A stretch of 64,000 nt of DNA from the NCBI GenBank assembly GCA_029689965.1, contig CP121450.1, positions 1,116,001-1,180,000 of the forward strand. The letters run 5' to 3'. The stretch's first letter is position 1. Each line of letters begins with the position of its first letter. Under the pieces are notes generated by a model. It saw only the letters and a list, made by a program, of their open reading frames with translations, did no database searches and was not told where the DNA came from. This document shows positions 41,561 to 52,078 of the stretch, piece after piece. The stretch comes from Curtobacterium flaccumfaciens (GTDB lineage Bacteria > Actinomycetota > Actinomycetes > Actinomycetales > Microbacteriaceae). Made by a program: the position numbers and the translations under genes.

Positions 41561-43349
41561 CCGGCTCGCGATCGCAGGCAGCAGACGGCCTGGAGGCGCG
41601 GGACGGCGCCGCCACGCGCCTCCCGTCCGACACCGCCACAGCAACGCAGGACGTGCTGCTCGACGTGCGTGACCTGTCGGTCGTCTACGAGTCCGCCGGC
41701 CAGGAGGCCGTCCAGGCGGTCGACCACGTCTCCTTCCAACTGCGGAAGGGCGAGTTCGTCGGCCTGGTCGGCGAGTCCGGCTCGGGCAAGTCGACCCTCG
41801 GGTACGCGCTGACCCGGCTGCAGAAGCCGCCGGCGCGCACGAACGGCGGGAACATCTTCTTCGGCGGGCACGACATCCGCGACCTCGGCGACGAGGAGCT
41901 CCGGCAGCAGCGCCAGGGCGGCTTCGCCATGGTCCTGCAGTCCGGCATGAACGCGCTCAACCCGGTGCGGACCATCCGGAACCACTTCGTGGACGTCTTC
42001 AAGGCGCACGGCCACGTGCCGCGCGAGCGCTGGGACGCCCGGATGAAGGAGCTGATCGAGAAGGTGAAGCTCCCGACGGCGATGCTCGCCCGCTACCCGG
42101 GGAGCTCTCCGGCGGCATGCGGCAGCGCGTGTCGATCGCCCTGGCGCTCTCGCTCGAGCCGCAGCTCATGGTGTTCGACGAGCCGACCACGGCGCTCGAC
42201 GTCCTCGTGCAGCACGCGGTGATGGACACCATCATCGAGCTGCAGCGCTCCGAGGGCTTCACCGCGATCCTGATCAGCCACGACCTCGGCATCGTGCTCG
42301 AGGCGACCGAGCGCGTCCTCGTCATGCACGAGGGACGGATCGTCGAGGACGGCGGCTCGAAGGACATCCTGCGCGACCCGCAGGACGAGTACACGAAGAT
42401 GCTGCTGTCGCACTACGCGGACCCGCGCGCCGAGGTGGTCTCGCTCCCCGGATTCCCCGACCGGTCGCTCCGCGACCCGGCGGCCACCCGCCAGGAGACC
42501 ACGTCGTCGTTCAGCACGGTCGGGTCCCGCGAGCGCAGCGCCGCCCGCAACCCGATCGTCGTCGACCACATCGTCAAGACCTACCCGGCGCCCCGTCGCG
42601 GCGAGCAGCCCGTGCAGGCGGTGCGCGACGTGTCGTTCACCCTCGAGCCCGGGCAGTCGCTCGCCCTCGTCGGCCAGTCCGGTTCGGGCAAGTCGACCAT
42701 CGCGAAGCTGCTGACCGGCGTCGAGAAGCCGACGACCGGCGCCGTCCGGTTCGGCGACACCGACGTGGCGAGGCTCGGGCGGCGTGGGTTGAAGGACCTC
42801 CGCTCCGAGGTGCAGATGGTGTTCCAGGACCCGTACGCGGCGCTCAACCCGTTGCACACGGTGGAGTACATCCTGTCCCGCCCGATCGCGAACTACACCG
42901 GGCTCCGCGGGCACGACGCCCGCAAGCGCGTGCTCGAGCTGCTCGACACCGTGGGGCTCACGCCGGTGGAGCAGTTCGCGCAGAAGCTCCCGCACCAGCT
43001 GTCCGGCGGGCAGCGGCAGCGCGTCGTCATCGCCCGGGCACTGGCGTCCGACCCGCAGGTGATCATCGCCGACGAGCCGGTGTCGATGCTCGACGTGACG
43101 CTCCGCGCCGGAGTGCTCGCGCTGCTCGAGGACCTGCGCGAGCAGTGGGGCGTGTCACTCCTCTACATCACGCACGACCTGCTGAGCGCCCGCCTCATCA
43201 CCGACGACATCATGGTGCTGCACGACGGCGCCGTGGTGGAGCGGGGTCGCACGGCCGAGGTGCTGCAGAACCCGCAGGACCCGTACACGATCGACCTGCT
43301 CGACGCGGTGCCCAACCCGCGTCGTGCCCTCGCGGAGGGACGCCTGTGA
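41557..43349 (+). CDS. Fused DppD-DppF ABC transporter ATPase
   Basis: About 597 residues with two complete ATPase domains in one chain. Domain 1: GLVGESGSGKSTLGYALTRL, signature ELSGGMRQRVSIALALSLEP (restored at the 42103 break), DEPTTALDV. Domain 2: ALVGQSGSGKSTIAKLLTG, QLSGGQRQRVVIARALASDP, DEPVSMLDV. Residues 10-23 (DGLEARDGAATRLP) are encoded by a palindromic repeat lying inside the gene start (41588-41634). Energises the two permeases. Confidence 0.93.
41588..41634. repeat. CTGGAGGCGCGG palindromic repeat inside the ATPase gene
   Basis: GGCCTGGAGGCGCGGGAC and its complement CGCGCCTCCCGTCC form a hairpin in codons 10-25 of the fused ATPase. The reading frame stays open through it, adding DGLEARDGAATRL before the conserved first strand. 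Confidence 0.75.
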
Positions 43350-44215
43350 ACCTGCACGCCTTCGAGCCGGTGCCGCCGTTCGGCCACCTGCCGACGCCCG
43401 ATGACGTCGACGTCGTCGGCATCGACCTCCCCGTCGGGCGGCTCACCGCCTACCGGGCCGTCCCGACCGGGCCGTCGAAGGGCGTCGTCCTGATCGTCCC
43501 CGGGTACACCGGCTCGAAGGAGGACTGGCGGACGTTCATGCCGCTCCTGCGGGACGCCGGCTGGACCGCGGTGGCGATCAGTCGGCGCGGCCAGGCCGAC
43601 TCGGCCGCCCCGGACGACCCGCGCGCGTACTCCCTCGGGGAAGAGGCAGCCGACGTCGTCCGGGTCGCGCGGCTGCTCGACGACGGCGCGCCCGTGCACC
43701 TGATCGGGCACTCGCTCGGCGGCGTGATCGTCCGCGAGGCCGCCATCGCCGACCCGAGCGCCTTCCGCGACGTCGTGCAGTTCTGCTCCGGACCGCACGG
43801 CTGGCCCTACCGCAAGGTCACCGAGCTCACGATCCTGCACGACACGGGCGGGAACCTGCGCCAGTTGTTCGATGCGACGAACCCGCTCTGGGCGGGCCGC
43901 CCGGACGCGGAGCTCCCCGACGACGTCCGGATGGTCCGCGACCGGTTCGGCGCGACGAGTCCGCTGAGCGTCGTCGCCGGCGGCCACATCCTCGAGGACC
44001 ACACCGACTCCTCCGCCGAGCTCCGCGCCACAGGCCTTCCGGTCCTCGTGGCGCACGGGGAGTGGGACGGCGCCTGGCCGATCCCGTGGCAGGAGCAGAT
44101 GGCACTGGACACGGGCGCCGCCTACGAGGTCATCCCGACCAGCTACCACGGCCCCCACGTCGAGAACCCGGCGGCGACGCTCGCCGTCTTCGACACGTTC
44201 ATGAGCAAGCACTGA
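43346..44215 (+). CDS. Alpha/beta-fold hydrolase
   Basis: 289-residue hydrolase with the oxyanion region VVLIVPGYTGSKEDW, nucleophile Ser in HLIGHSLGGVIVREA (G-x-S-x-G), a distal acid near VLVAHGEWDGAWP, and the catalytic His in PTSYHGPHVENP. GTG overlaps the ATPase stop. Sitting between a glucoside transporter and a beta-glucosidase, it may remove acyl groups from plant glucosides or open a lactone; substrate inferred only. Confidence 0.85.
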   Translation: MNLHAFEPVPPFGHLPTPDDVDVVGIDLPVGRLTAYRAVPTGPSKGVVLIVPGYTGSKEDWRTFMPLLRDAGWTAVAISRRGQADSAAPDDPRAYSLGEEAADVVRVARLLDDGAPVHLIGHSLGGVIVREAAIADPSAFRDVVQFCSGPHGWPYRKVTELTILHDTGGNLRQLFDATNPLWAGRPDAELPDDVRMVRDRFGATSPLSVVAGGHILEDHTDSSAELRATGLPVLVAHGEWDGAWPIPWQEQMALDTGAAYEVIPTSYHGPHVENPAATLAVFDTFMSKH

Positions 44216-44239
44216 CATGAACGCCCACTGAAAGGACCC

Positions 44240-45424
44240 GTCATCACCACGCTCGACTTCCCGAAGGGCTTCCTCTGGGCGCCGCCACCGCCGCGCACCA
44301 GATCGAGGGCAACAACGTCAACTCGAACTGGTGGGTGCACGAGCACGAGCCCGGCACCACCATCGTCGAACCCTCGGGCGATGCCGCGGACAGCTACCAC
44401 CGGTACCGCGAGGACATCCGGATCGCCGCCGACCTGGGGCTGAACTCCTACCGGTTCAGCATCGAGTGGGCGCGCATCGAGCCCGAGCGCGGGTTCGTCA
44501 GCCGCGCGGAGATCGACCACTACCGCCGCATGGTCGAGACGTGCCACGAGTTCGGCGTCGAGCCGATCGTCACGCTCATGCACTTCACGGTGCCGCGCTG
44601 GTTCGAGCGCGACTGCTTCTGGCGTGCCCCGACGCCGCCGATCTGTTCGCCCGGTACACCGAGACCGCCCTCCCGGTCGTGCAGGACGGCGTCCGCTACG
44701 TCTGCACGATCAACGAGCCGAACATCGCGGCGATGCTGGCGGGCGGTGAGGACGCGTCCAACCTGGTCGCCTACGGGCTGCCGAACCCGGACCTGGGTGT
44801 CGCCGATGCCCTGCTGGCCAGCCACAAGCGGTCGCGCGATGTCCTGTCACAGGTGCCGGGCATCCGGTCCGGGTGGACGATCGCGACCCAGGCGTTCGAG
44901 TCGACCGGCGAGCCGGGTGCCGACGAGATGCTGAAGACCTACGGGCACCCTCGCGACGACTGGTACCTCGAGCAGGCCGCCGGGGACGACTTCCTCGGCG
45001 TGCAGGCGTACACGCGGACGTTCATCGGGCCGAACGGGCCGCTGCCCGTCGCGGACGGTGTCGAGACCACCCTCACCGGGTGGGAGTCTACCCCGGGGCC
45101 TCGGCCGACGGACTCCGGTCGGCGTGGGAGCTCTCCGGCCACGTACCGCTGATGATCACCGAGAACGGCATCGCCACCGCTGACGACTCCCGCCGGATCG
45201 CGTACACCAAGGGTGCGCTCGAGGGCATCCACCGGTGCATCGAGGACGGCATCGAGGTCCTCGGCTACCAGCACTGGTCGCTGCTCGACAACTACGAGTG
45301 GGCGTCGGGCTTCCGCCCGACCTTCGGGCTCGTGTCGTGGGATCCGGAGACGTTCGCTCGGACGCCGAAGGACTCGGCGCGCTGGTACGGACGGATCGCG
45401 CAGGCGAACGCGCTCACCGTCTGA
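44240..45424 (+). CDS. Glycoside hydrolase family 1 beta-glucosidase
   Basis: About 395 residues. LDFPKGFLWGAATAAHQIEG at the N-terminus, acid/base Glu in CTINEPNIAAML, nucleophile Glu in PLMITENGIATAD, and GYQHWSLLDNYEWASGFRPTFG near the end, all GH1 hallmarks. Frame breaks near 44280, 44624 and 45092. No ATG, GTG or TTG precedes the conserved region in frame. AAAGGA is well placed for a start at GTC 44240 or ATC 44243, so the start base may be misread. It hydrolyses the imported glucoside. Confidence 0.88.
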
Positions 45425-45435
45425 GGACGTGACAA

Positions 45436-45481
45436 CACTGGAGGCGCGACCCGCGTGATCGCGCGGGTCGCGCCTCCAGTG
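45436..45481. terminator. Perfect palindromic CTGGAGGCGCG repeat acting as terminator
   Basis: CACTGGAGGCGCGACCCGCG pairs perfectly with its complement over 20 bp around a 6-nt loop. It sits between the convergent GH1 and ankyrin genes. It is the best-formed member of the dispersed repeat family. Confidence 0.8.
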
Positions 45482-45484
45482 CGT

Positions 45485-46413
45485 CTAGTCCGCCGATTCG
45501 TCGGAGGTGGGGTCCTCCGCGGTGAAGTGGAGCCCCGCCGTCTGGTCGTCGAACCAGGCGAGCAGCAACTCCTCGGCCTTGCGGGAGCCGCGCTCACGGG
45601 CGAGGTCCAGCGCCGTGCGCCCCTCGACGTCCTGCGCCGCGACGTCCGCGCCACGTTCCAGCAGCGCCTCGGTCGTGCCGCGCCGGTCGAACCAGGCGGC
45701 CGCGTGCAACGGGGCGAAGCCCCATCGCGGGTCGACCTCGTCGATGCCGGCGGGATCGCTGCCGATGCCGTCGAGCGCCAGCGACAGGCCGCCGACGTCG
45801 CCGTGTGCCGCGGCGCGCACCGCAGGGGTCGCCCACTCGACCCAGCCGTCGGGAACCGGTCCGTGCCAGCCGTGCTGCGGGCGTTCCTCGAGGCGGACCC
45901 AGTCGTCCTCGTCGACGGACCGCACCTCGACGGCGACGTCGCGGAAGTGCACCGCGAGCTCGCCGGTGGGGAGAACAGGAGCCGGAGCTCCCACACGTCC
46001 GCGTCGACGTGCGCGAGCTCGCCACGGGAGACGTGGACGTCGCCCGCGAGCAGGTCGAGCGACTCGGTGTCCGACGGCTCGAGCACGGCGCGGTCGAACC
46101 GGAGCGTCACACGGGCGTGGTTCCAGCGCTTCCAGAGGCCGTCCGGGGTGTCCAGGACCTCGTCGTTGCGGACGACGAACGCCGCGTGGACGGTGTGCAC
46201 CGGTGCTGCGGCTGCGCCGGAGGCGTCCGCGTGGCGGCGGACCTCCTCGAGGCGCCAGGTCTGGACGCGGGCCTCGCTCCACGCGACCGACGCCAGCGCC
46301 GCCACGGTCGGCGGTGCGTCGGAGAGCAGGCGGGCGAGGTGCTCGGGGTAGCCGTCGACGTCCTCGAGGGAGACGTACCCGACCGCGGGCCAGCCCACTC
46401 GACTCCATCGCAC
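45485..46413 (-). CDS. Ankyrin-repeat-containing protein
   Basis: About 310 residues. The N-terminal two thirds form an unrecognised domain (WSEARVQTWRLEEVRRHADA, VHTVHAAFVVRNDEVL). The C-terminal part carries two ankyrin repeats, TPAVRAAAHGDVGGLSLAL and GFAPLHAAAWFDRRGTTEALL with AAQDVEGRTALDLARERG. Frame break near 45974. No signal peptide. Such repeats mediate protein contacts; the function is unknown. Confidence 0.75.
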
Positions 46414-46422
46414 GGATCGACC

Positions 46423-47379
46423 TTAGCGGGCGTACTCCCGCACCGGGCGCTGCACGCAGGCCCCGAGGACGCCGACACCGCGCAACATCACCCGGAACGC
46501 GCGCGCACCGCGCGCCTGCCGGACGATCCGCGGTGCCGAGAGCACACCGGCGGCACCGGTGAGCACGCGGGCGACTCCGCCGACGACCAGGACCGCGCGT
46601 CGAGCTGTCCGGCGTATCGGTCCGCGATCACGGACGAGAGCGAGCTCGACGAGAGCGGAGGTATTGCCGCTCCGGATGGCTCGGCGGATCGACCACCGTG
46701 CTGTGCAGCGTTCTGGTGGCATGACCTCGTGGACACGTGCCTGTTCGGCCCAGACGATCCTGCCGCCGGCGTCGGAGAAGGACCGGCTCAGGAGCATGTC
46801 CGAGCCGCCCGTGAGCCCCAGCGCGTCGTCGAAGCGGACATCGCGTGACCGCAGGGCCGGAATCGAGAACATCGCGTTGTTCGTCGCCGCGAGCCGGCAA
46901 CGCTCCAGGTCGTTGTGCCCAGGTCGGATCGCGAAGCCGCCGAGCTCCACCCACCGTGGTGGCCTGACCGCCCAGTGGAACTCGACGGGCCCTGTGACGG
47001 CGTCTGCCGAGGTGGCACGCTGTGCGGCGACGAGGCGCTCGAGCCAGGTCGGTTCCACCGTTTCGTCGTCGTCCACGAAGCAGATCCAGTCGTGGTCGGC
47101 CGCGAGTTCGAGCGCACGGTTCCGCGCTGCCGCGATGCCCGGTCGAGGCTCGAGGACGCTCGTGATGCCGAACGGGTAGGTGCCGGCATCGGTGAGTGCG
47201 GTGATGCCCGAGCCGGCGGGATCGTTGTCGACTACGATGACGTCGAACCCCGGGGCCCCGTCGGCCGAGTCGGCGAGGGAGTCCAGGAGTGCGAGCAGCC
47301 CGTCCGGACGGCGGTGTGTCGCGATCGCAACGGCGATCCTCGTGTGCTCGACGCCACGACCCGCGCTGCGGCCCGTCAC
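46423..47379 (-). CDS. Glycosyltransferase family 2 protein
   Basis: 318 residues. The GT-A fold is clear: IAVAIATHRRPDGLLALLDSL, VIVVDNDPAGSG, and WICFVDDDETVEPTWLERL with the metal-binding DDD. LTGGSDMLLSRSFSDAGGRIVW is the acceptor-side conserved part. GTG start overlaps the neighbouring GT2 stop (GTGA). Last enzyme of the polysaccharide operon; the added sugar is unknown. Confidence 0.9.
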   Translation of the reverse strand: MTGRSAGRGVEHTRIAVAIATHRRPDGLLALLDSLADSADGAPGFDVIVVDNDPAGSGITALTDAGTYPFGITSVLEPRPGIAAARNRALELAADHDWICFVDDDETVEPTWLERLVAAQRATSADAVTGPVEFHWAVRPPRWVELGGFAIRPGHNDLERCRLAATNNAMFSIPALRSRDVRFDDALGLTGGSDMLLSRSFSDAGGRIVWAEQARVHEVMPPERCTARWSIRRAIRSGNTSALVELALVRDRGPIRRTARRAVLVVGGVARVLTGAAGVLSAPRIVRQARGARAFRVMLRGVGVLGACVQRPVREYAR

Positions 47380-48260
47380 GCTGCTGCCTCGAACGCGCGG
47401 CGCAGCATGGTTCCGACCAGCGCACGCCGTCGGAGCTCGGCACGCACCGCAGCGTCCGGGGCGAGCACGCCGAGACCGCGGATGTCCTCAAGGCGTCGGA
47501 CGACGGCACCGGGGCGGCGGGCCCACGCGGCGACACGATCCCGAGCCGCGGACCGTCCGGACCCGCTTGCGCCGACGGTCTGTGCGGCGTGCAGGCGGTA
47601 GCGGATCACCGGCCGCGGATCGATGTCGAGGCCACCCTCGACCGCAGCGCAGAGCGAGTACCACCGGTCGTGGAGCCATCCGGCCGGTACTTCGGGAACG
47701 CGACGGAGGAACGCACCGTGGACGGCCATCGCCGCTCCGGTCGCGAGCGGGAGCGTGAGCGCAGCGCGGAGCTGCTCCGCGGAGTCCAGCGACGACCAGT
47801 TCGTCGGGCGCGGGTAGAAGACGTCGAGCGTGGACCCCGTCGGTCGGCCGTCCACGTCGATGCAGTCGGCGGACGCCGCCGAGGCCGACGCGGAACCGAT
47901 TCGCTCGGACTGGTGCGCGACGCGGTCGGACTCCCACACGTCGTCCTGATCCGCGAAGAGTACGACGTCCGCGTCGCCGGGAACGGCGAGCCGGATCGCG
48001 TCGCGGAAGTTCCGGCCGATTCGGGCGAAGGTCGACTCGGAGCTGACACGCGGGACGGCGGTCGAGTGGACCTCGATCGGGAGCACGTCGCGGTACGCGT
48101 GCAGGATGTCGAGGGTGTCGTCGCCAGAGTCGTCGTCGAGCACCACGAGGCGGTCGATCGGGCGCGTCTGTGCTGCCATTGAACGGAGCTGTGCGTCGAG
48201 GTGCGCGGCACCCTCGTGCGTCACCATCACGGCGATGACGGAGCTGGTCGGGCAGGTCAT
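47376..48260 (-). CDS. Glycosyltransferase family 2 protein (rhamnosyltransferase-like)
   Basis: 294 residues. SSVIAVMVTHEGAAHLDAQL, RLVVLDDDSGDDTLDIL, and VVLFADQDDVWESDRVA with the double-Asp motif. The DQDDVW phrase is common among rhamnosyl- or galactofuranosyltransferases of surface polymers. ATG overlaps the polymerase stop. Acts in the cytoplasm on a lipid-linked oligosaccharide. Confidence 0.9.
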   Translation of the reverse strand: MTCPTSSVIAVMVTHEGAAHLDAQLRSMAAQTRPIDRLVVLDDDSGDDTLDILHAYRDVLPIEVHSTAVPRVSSESTFARIGRNFRDAIRLAVPGDADVVLFADQDDVWESDRVAHQSERIGSASASAASADCIDVDGRPTGSTLDVFYPRPTNWSSLDSAEQLRAALTLPLATGAAMAVHGAFLRRVPEVPAGWLHDRWYSLCAAVEGGLDIDPRPVIRYRLHAAQTVGASGSGRSAARDRVAAWARRPGAVVRRLEDIRGLGVLAPDAAVRAELRRRALVGTMLRRAFEAAA

Positions 48261-49592
48261 GGTCGGCTCTCGATTCGTTCGGCGGTGCTGGAGCGGAGTG
48301 AGGGGACGAACACGTCAGCTGACGTCGGGGTGTGCCCTGGGCCGACGGCTCCGGCCTCGGGAAGCGAGCCTGTTCTGCTCGGGGTGCCGCGCATCGTGAG
48401 CAATGGCACGAGCAGCACGATGACGGCAGGCCAGCGCAGGTCGTCGAAGGTGAAGAAGAAGACCCCCATCGCGACGGTGAGCGCCCGCTGGAGCCGATTG
48501 CCGTGCCGGAACCACGCGATGAGCAGCGCGATCACGACGAGCAGGCCGAGGAGCCCTTGAGTCGCGAGGGAGGTCACCAGCTGGTCGTCGACGACATCGA
48601 ACCCGTTCTGTGCCAGGAATCCGCGTTCGCGCAGGGCCGGTTCGGACCCGAACCCACTGCCGAACAGCATCTCGACCGTGGGTCGCATGAACAGTGCGGG
48701 TGCCGAGTCGACCGCACTGCTGCGGTTCGTGAACGACCCGAGCCGAGGAGGTTCTCCGCAGCGGCGAGCAGGTCGCCGAGGGAGACCGCCACCCCGACGC
48801 TGCCGAGACCGAGACCGAACACGATGCGCGGTGCACGTCCGCGACGCGATGAGGTGACGAGGAGGACGATTGCGGCGAGAAGCAGCGCGATCAGTGCACT
48901 TCGGGTTCCGGAGAGCACGACGCCGCCGACGAGCGTCGCGACGAGGAGCCAGCGCACGGAGTCCCGTAGACGTGGAGCGGCGAGGACCACGATCGCCGCG
49001 ACGGTGAGTAGGGTTGCGAGCAGGATCGGGTGTGACATCGTGCCCGCGACCCGGATCGACACACCCCGAGCAGCGGGTTCGGCAGGACGCCGAGGCTGTT
49101 CTCGGCCGCAGCGTAGTCCCAGAAGACGGGGCGACCGACCATGAAGGTCTCGTACGCCGCGAGCGCGGTCTGCACCAGGGCCAGGCCGACCAGCCCGGTG
49201 AGGAACACCGCGCGGTCCCGCGGGGAGCACCGGATGGCGACGCCGGTCGCCAGGATCGCGATCCCCGCGACCCAGATGACGGCGGAGACGGAGTCGGGGC
49301 TCGCCAGCGTGGTGACGGCGACGTTGCCGCCGTAGAGGACGACGAGGAGCGCGGACCGAGCGTCCCAGAATCGCTTGGACCCCGGGAGCACGAGCGCGAC
49401 AGCGAGGAAGGCCACCGTGACCAGGAGTGCAGCCGAACGGATGTGGTCCGGCACGCTCGGCCCGCCAGCGATGGAGATCGCGACCAGGGCGAGAGTCAGG
49501 AGAACGCCGCGAACGTGCGCGCTGCCGACGAGTGCGCGGACGAGGAGCGCGATTGACGCTGCGGCGCCCGCCGCACCGAGACTGGTGATCAC
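48257..49592 (-). CDS. O-antigen polymerase/ligase-like (Wzy) membrane protein
   Basis: About 440 residues with ten or more helices. The large extracellular loop includes NSLGVLPNPLLGVS and FGSGFGSEPALRERGFLAQNGFDVVDDQLVTS split over two parts, resembling the Wzy/WaaL loop with VVDDQ. GTG 49592 is chosen as start because AAAGGAG lies 6 nt upstream; ATG 49607 has no ribosome site. Frame breaks near 49060 and 48742. Polymerises repeat units outside the membrane. Confidence 0.8.
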
Positions 49593-49607
49593 AGCAACTC
49601 CTTTCAT

Positions 49608-49625
49608 CTGATATAAGAATATCAG
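49608..49625. promoter_or_regulatory. AT-rich inverted repeat CTGATAT-AAGA-ATATCAG
   Basis: A symmetric 18-bp site, with a further AATATC immediately right of it, lies directly upstream of the polymerase gene in an otherwise GC-rich region. It could be an internal promoter or a regulator site for the lower part of the polysaccharide operon. Confidence 0.45.
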
Positions 49626-49651
49626 AATATCGAAGGTGCCGAAAGGGTCTC

Positions 49652-50837
49652 CTACAGAGGACGCCGACGGAGCGCGATCAGTTGCACGGCGAGACCGATG
49701 ATCTCCGCGACCGCCAGGCCGGCCATGCCACCGGCGGTACCCCACGTGAGCGCGCCCGCGGCCAGCGCCGCGAGACCGACCGGAGCGGACACGAGCACGG
49801 CGATGGTGATCGAAGGGGCACGGTCCACAGCGACCAGCGCGAGCCCCGCGCCCCTCGAGGCGCACACCGCGGCCACCAGAACAGCAGCGGCCGCGACGAG
49901 AGTGCCGTCGACCGGTACCACGCCGTTGAACAAGATGTCCGTCGCTGTCGGCATGACGAGCATGACGACGGCAGCTGCGAGCACACCGAGTACGACATTG
50001 AGGGCGAGTGCGCGCGGGATCCGAGCTGAGCGCACCGACGGGTCCTGGTGGCCGAGCCAGCGCTGCATCTGCGACGGGACGGCTGCGACGACGGCGAGAC
50101 CCATGCGGGCCAGCCGATCGACGGCGGCAAAGGCTGGGATCGTTCCCGGGCGACGACTCCGAGCACCGCGGCGGGCAGGGTCGTGTACGCCGTGCTGACC
50201 CCGCGCGCGACCATCAGGGTGGACTGTTCTCGGAGCACCCGGGGACCGCCCGGAACGCAGCAGCTCCCGGCCGGTGCACCGCATCGGGCAGCCCTCCGAC
50301 GAGCAGCCACGTGACGGTGACTGCGAGCAGCAGAGCCGCGCCGTGCACGACCAGGGGGCTCCGAACGCGATCGCCACCGCGGCGACCACGGCCGCCAGGC
50401 AGCGGGGGAGCGCATCGATCGCCGCGAGCACCCACGGCTGGCCCCTGCCGATCAGGAACCACGCGGGCGAGAGCGCCGAAAGGGTGACCGCAGCGGCCAG
50501 CACCCCGCGGCGCCGTGGTGTGCGGGCGCGAGCAAGACCGTCACCAGGACCGCGACCGGCAGCAGGACGGTCACGGCGACGAGCCGCGATGCCAGCGAGT
50601 CAGCGAACAGCCGGCCAGCTCGGTCGGGTTCGCGCCCGAGGCGCTGCGGACCGGTGACACCCCATCCGAGTTCGGCGATGATCGCTGCCGCACCGCCGAC
50701 CGAGAGCGCGAGCGCCATCGCGGTCCATCCCTTGGCACCGAACTGCGCCGTCACCGCGGGGATCACGAGCAGGGGGACACCGCGGCGAGGAGCGGTCCGA
50801 GGGTGAACCCGGCGAGCCGGACGATGCGGGCGCTCAC
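49652..50837 (-). CDS. Polysaccharide flippase (Wzx/MOP-like)
   Basis: About 400 residues, nearly all hydrophobic helices, with VSARIVRLAGFTLGPLLAA at the start, a middle AELGWGVTGPQRLGREPDRA and the end AGMAGLAVAEIIGLAVQL-like. Four or five frame breaks (near 50780, 50515, 50355, 50245, 50150) scatter it over three frames. The GTG start overlaps the WsaF-like GT stop. Placement between polymerase and glycosyltransferases supports a lipid-linked repeat-unit flippase. Confidence 0.72.
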
Positions 50838-52078
50838 GCGAGCGTCCCGGCGAGACGGTCGACGGCAGACCGCAGCGGGTGCCCCAGTGCGTCGACGAAA
50901 TGGGGCGACCAGGTCCCGGGGACGCCTGCGTGCGCACGTTCGGCAGCGTCCGCGACGGCGCGACCGAGCGAGGACGGATCGGCATCGACCGCGACCAGCC
51001 GGTCGTGCAGTCCCTGTCGCGATCCAGCGACGTCGTTCGTCACCGCGATCCCGCCGGACGCCACCATGTCGAGCGGCGGATGGGAAGGGTGCGGACTCAT
51101 CTGCAGGGACAGCAGCACGTCGGTCGCAGCGAGCTCGTCGAAGTACCGACCCCACTCCAGTCGTCCCAGCGGCTGAAGCGTGGTCGCGGTCGACAACTGC
51201 GCCGGAGCGTGGGACTCGCCCATCGAGACGAACGAGGCGGACAGCCCTCGCGCCTCCAGTTCGTGTGCTGCCACCCGCAGAGCGGCGACCCCCAGGCCGA
51301 ACGCGTTGCGTGGTTTGCCGGGGCGCCCGTAGAACCCGATCCGTGCCGTCAACGATGTCGGACGGGCTCCGCGGGCGACGGCCGCTGCTTCGAGCCGGTC
51401 AACGTCGAGCGCCGGACGGAAGACGGACTCGTCGGGGACCACGACGTGTTCGTACGTGCTCAGGAAGCGTTGCAACGGGCTGGAGTTCACGAGGAGACGG
51501 AACCCGGCGCGGTACGTGGCAGACGCCGTCGCGGCCTCAGCCGATGCCGGGAAGAAGCTTGGCTCGTGGTCCTGTATCAGGTACACGACACGGGACCGGT
51601 CGATGAACCCACCATCGGCCGCGACGTCGAGCGCGTGCGCCGTGGTCCAGTACGTCGCGAGCCAGACATCTCGATCGTGCGCTCCGCTCGTCGAAGTCCA
51701 CACCGACGCCGTCTCGACCGGAGCGGCGGCCCCGAGTTCCTCGACCAGGAGCGCCGCGAGCGCCGCACGATCTGCGCGGTTGGGCCCTTCGTCGAAGGTG
51801 AGCACGCGCAGGGGTAGACCGGTCCGGAGGGCCAGCCGAGCGGCGATCTCGACCGCGGTGCGCACGCCGGCGAAGACCGCGCCGCGCGATCCGGACGGCA
51901 GGAGGAGACGGACGCTCGCTGCAGGCGCACGGTGCGATGCGCTCCGCACGATCGCCGTGCTCGCCCGGTGGAGCCCGGCCGAGGCGTGCCATGCTCCGTC
52001 CGGCAGTGTTCGGAGCGCCCGGACGTGTTCGCGCTGCTGCAGGCGGCGGCGCAGGCCGCCGATCGAAGGACGGATCAT
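50834..52078 (-). CDS. WsaF-like (rhamnosyl) glycosyltransferase
   Basis: 414 residues, intact. The central VVYLIQDHEPSFFPASAEAA with YRAGFRLLVNSSPL matches the WsaF family, and ARIGFYGRPGKPRNAFGLGV and SLQMSPHPSHPPLDMVASGG form the donor half of a GT-B fold. WsaF is a rhamnosyltransferase of S-layer glycans, so rhamnose transfer is plausible but not shown. GTGA and ATGA overlaps link it to flippase and GT4 genes. Confidence 0.82.
   Translation of the reverse strand: MIRPSIGGLRRRLQQREHVRALRTLPDGAWHASAGLHRASTAIVRSASHRAPAASVRLLLPSGSRGAVFAGVRTAVEIAARLALRTGLPLRVLTFDEGPNRADRAALAALLVEELGAAAPVETASVWTSTSGAHDRDVWLATYWTTAHALDVAADGGFIDRSRVVYLIQDHEPSFFPASAEAATASATYRAGFRLLVNSSPLQRFLSTYEHVVVPDESVFRPALDVDRLEAAAVARGARPTSLTARIGFYGRPGKPRNAFGLGVAALRVAAHELEARGLSASFVSMGESHAPAQLSTATTLQPLGRLEWGRYFDELAATDVLLSLQMSPHPSHPPLDMVASGGIAVTNDVAGSRQGLHDRLVAVDADPSSLGRAVADAAERAHAGVPGTWSPHFVDALGHPLRSAVDRLAGTLA

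Noticed and set aside
51541..51575. AAGCTT in the WsaF-like gene as a further insertion error
   Set aside because: The conserved DHEPSFFPAS reads straight through it in frame, so this AAGCTT is genuine.
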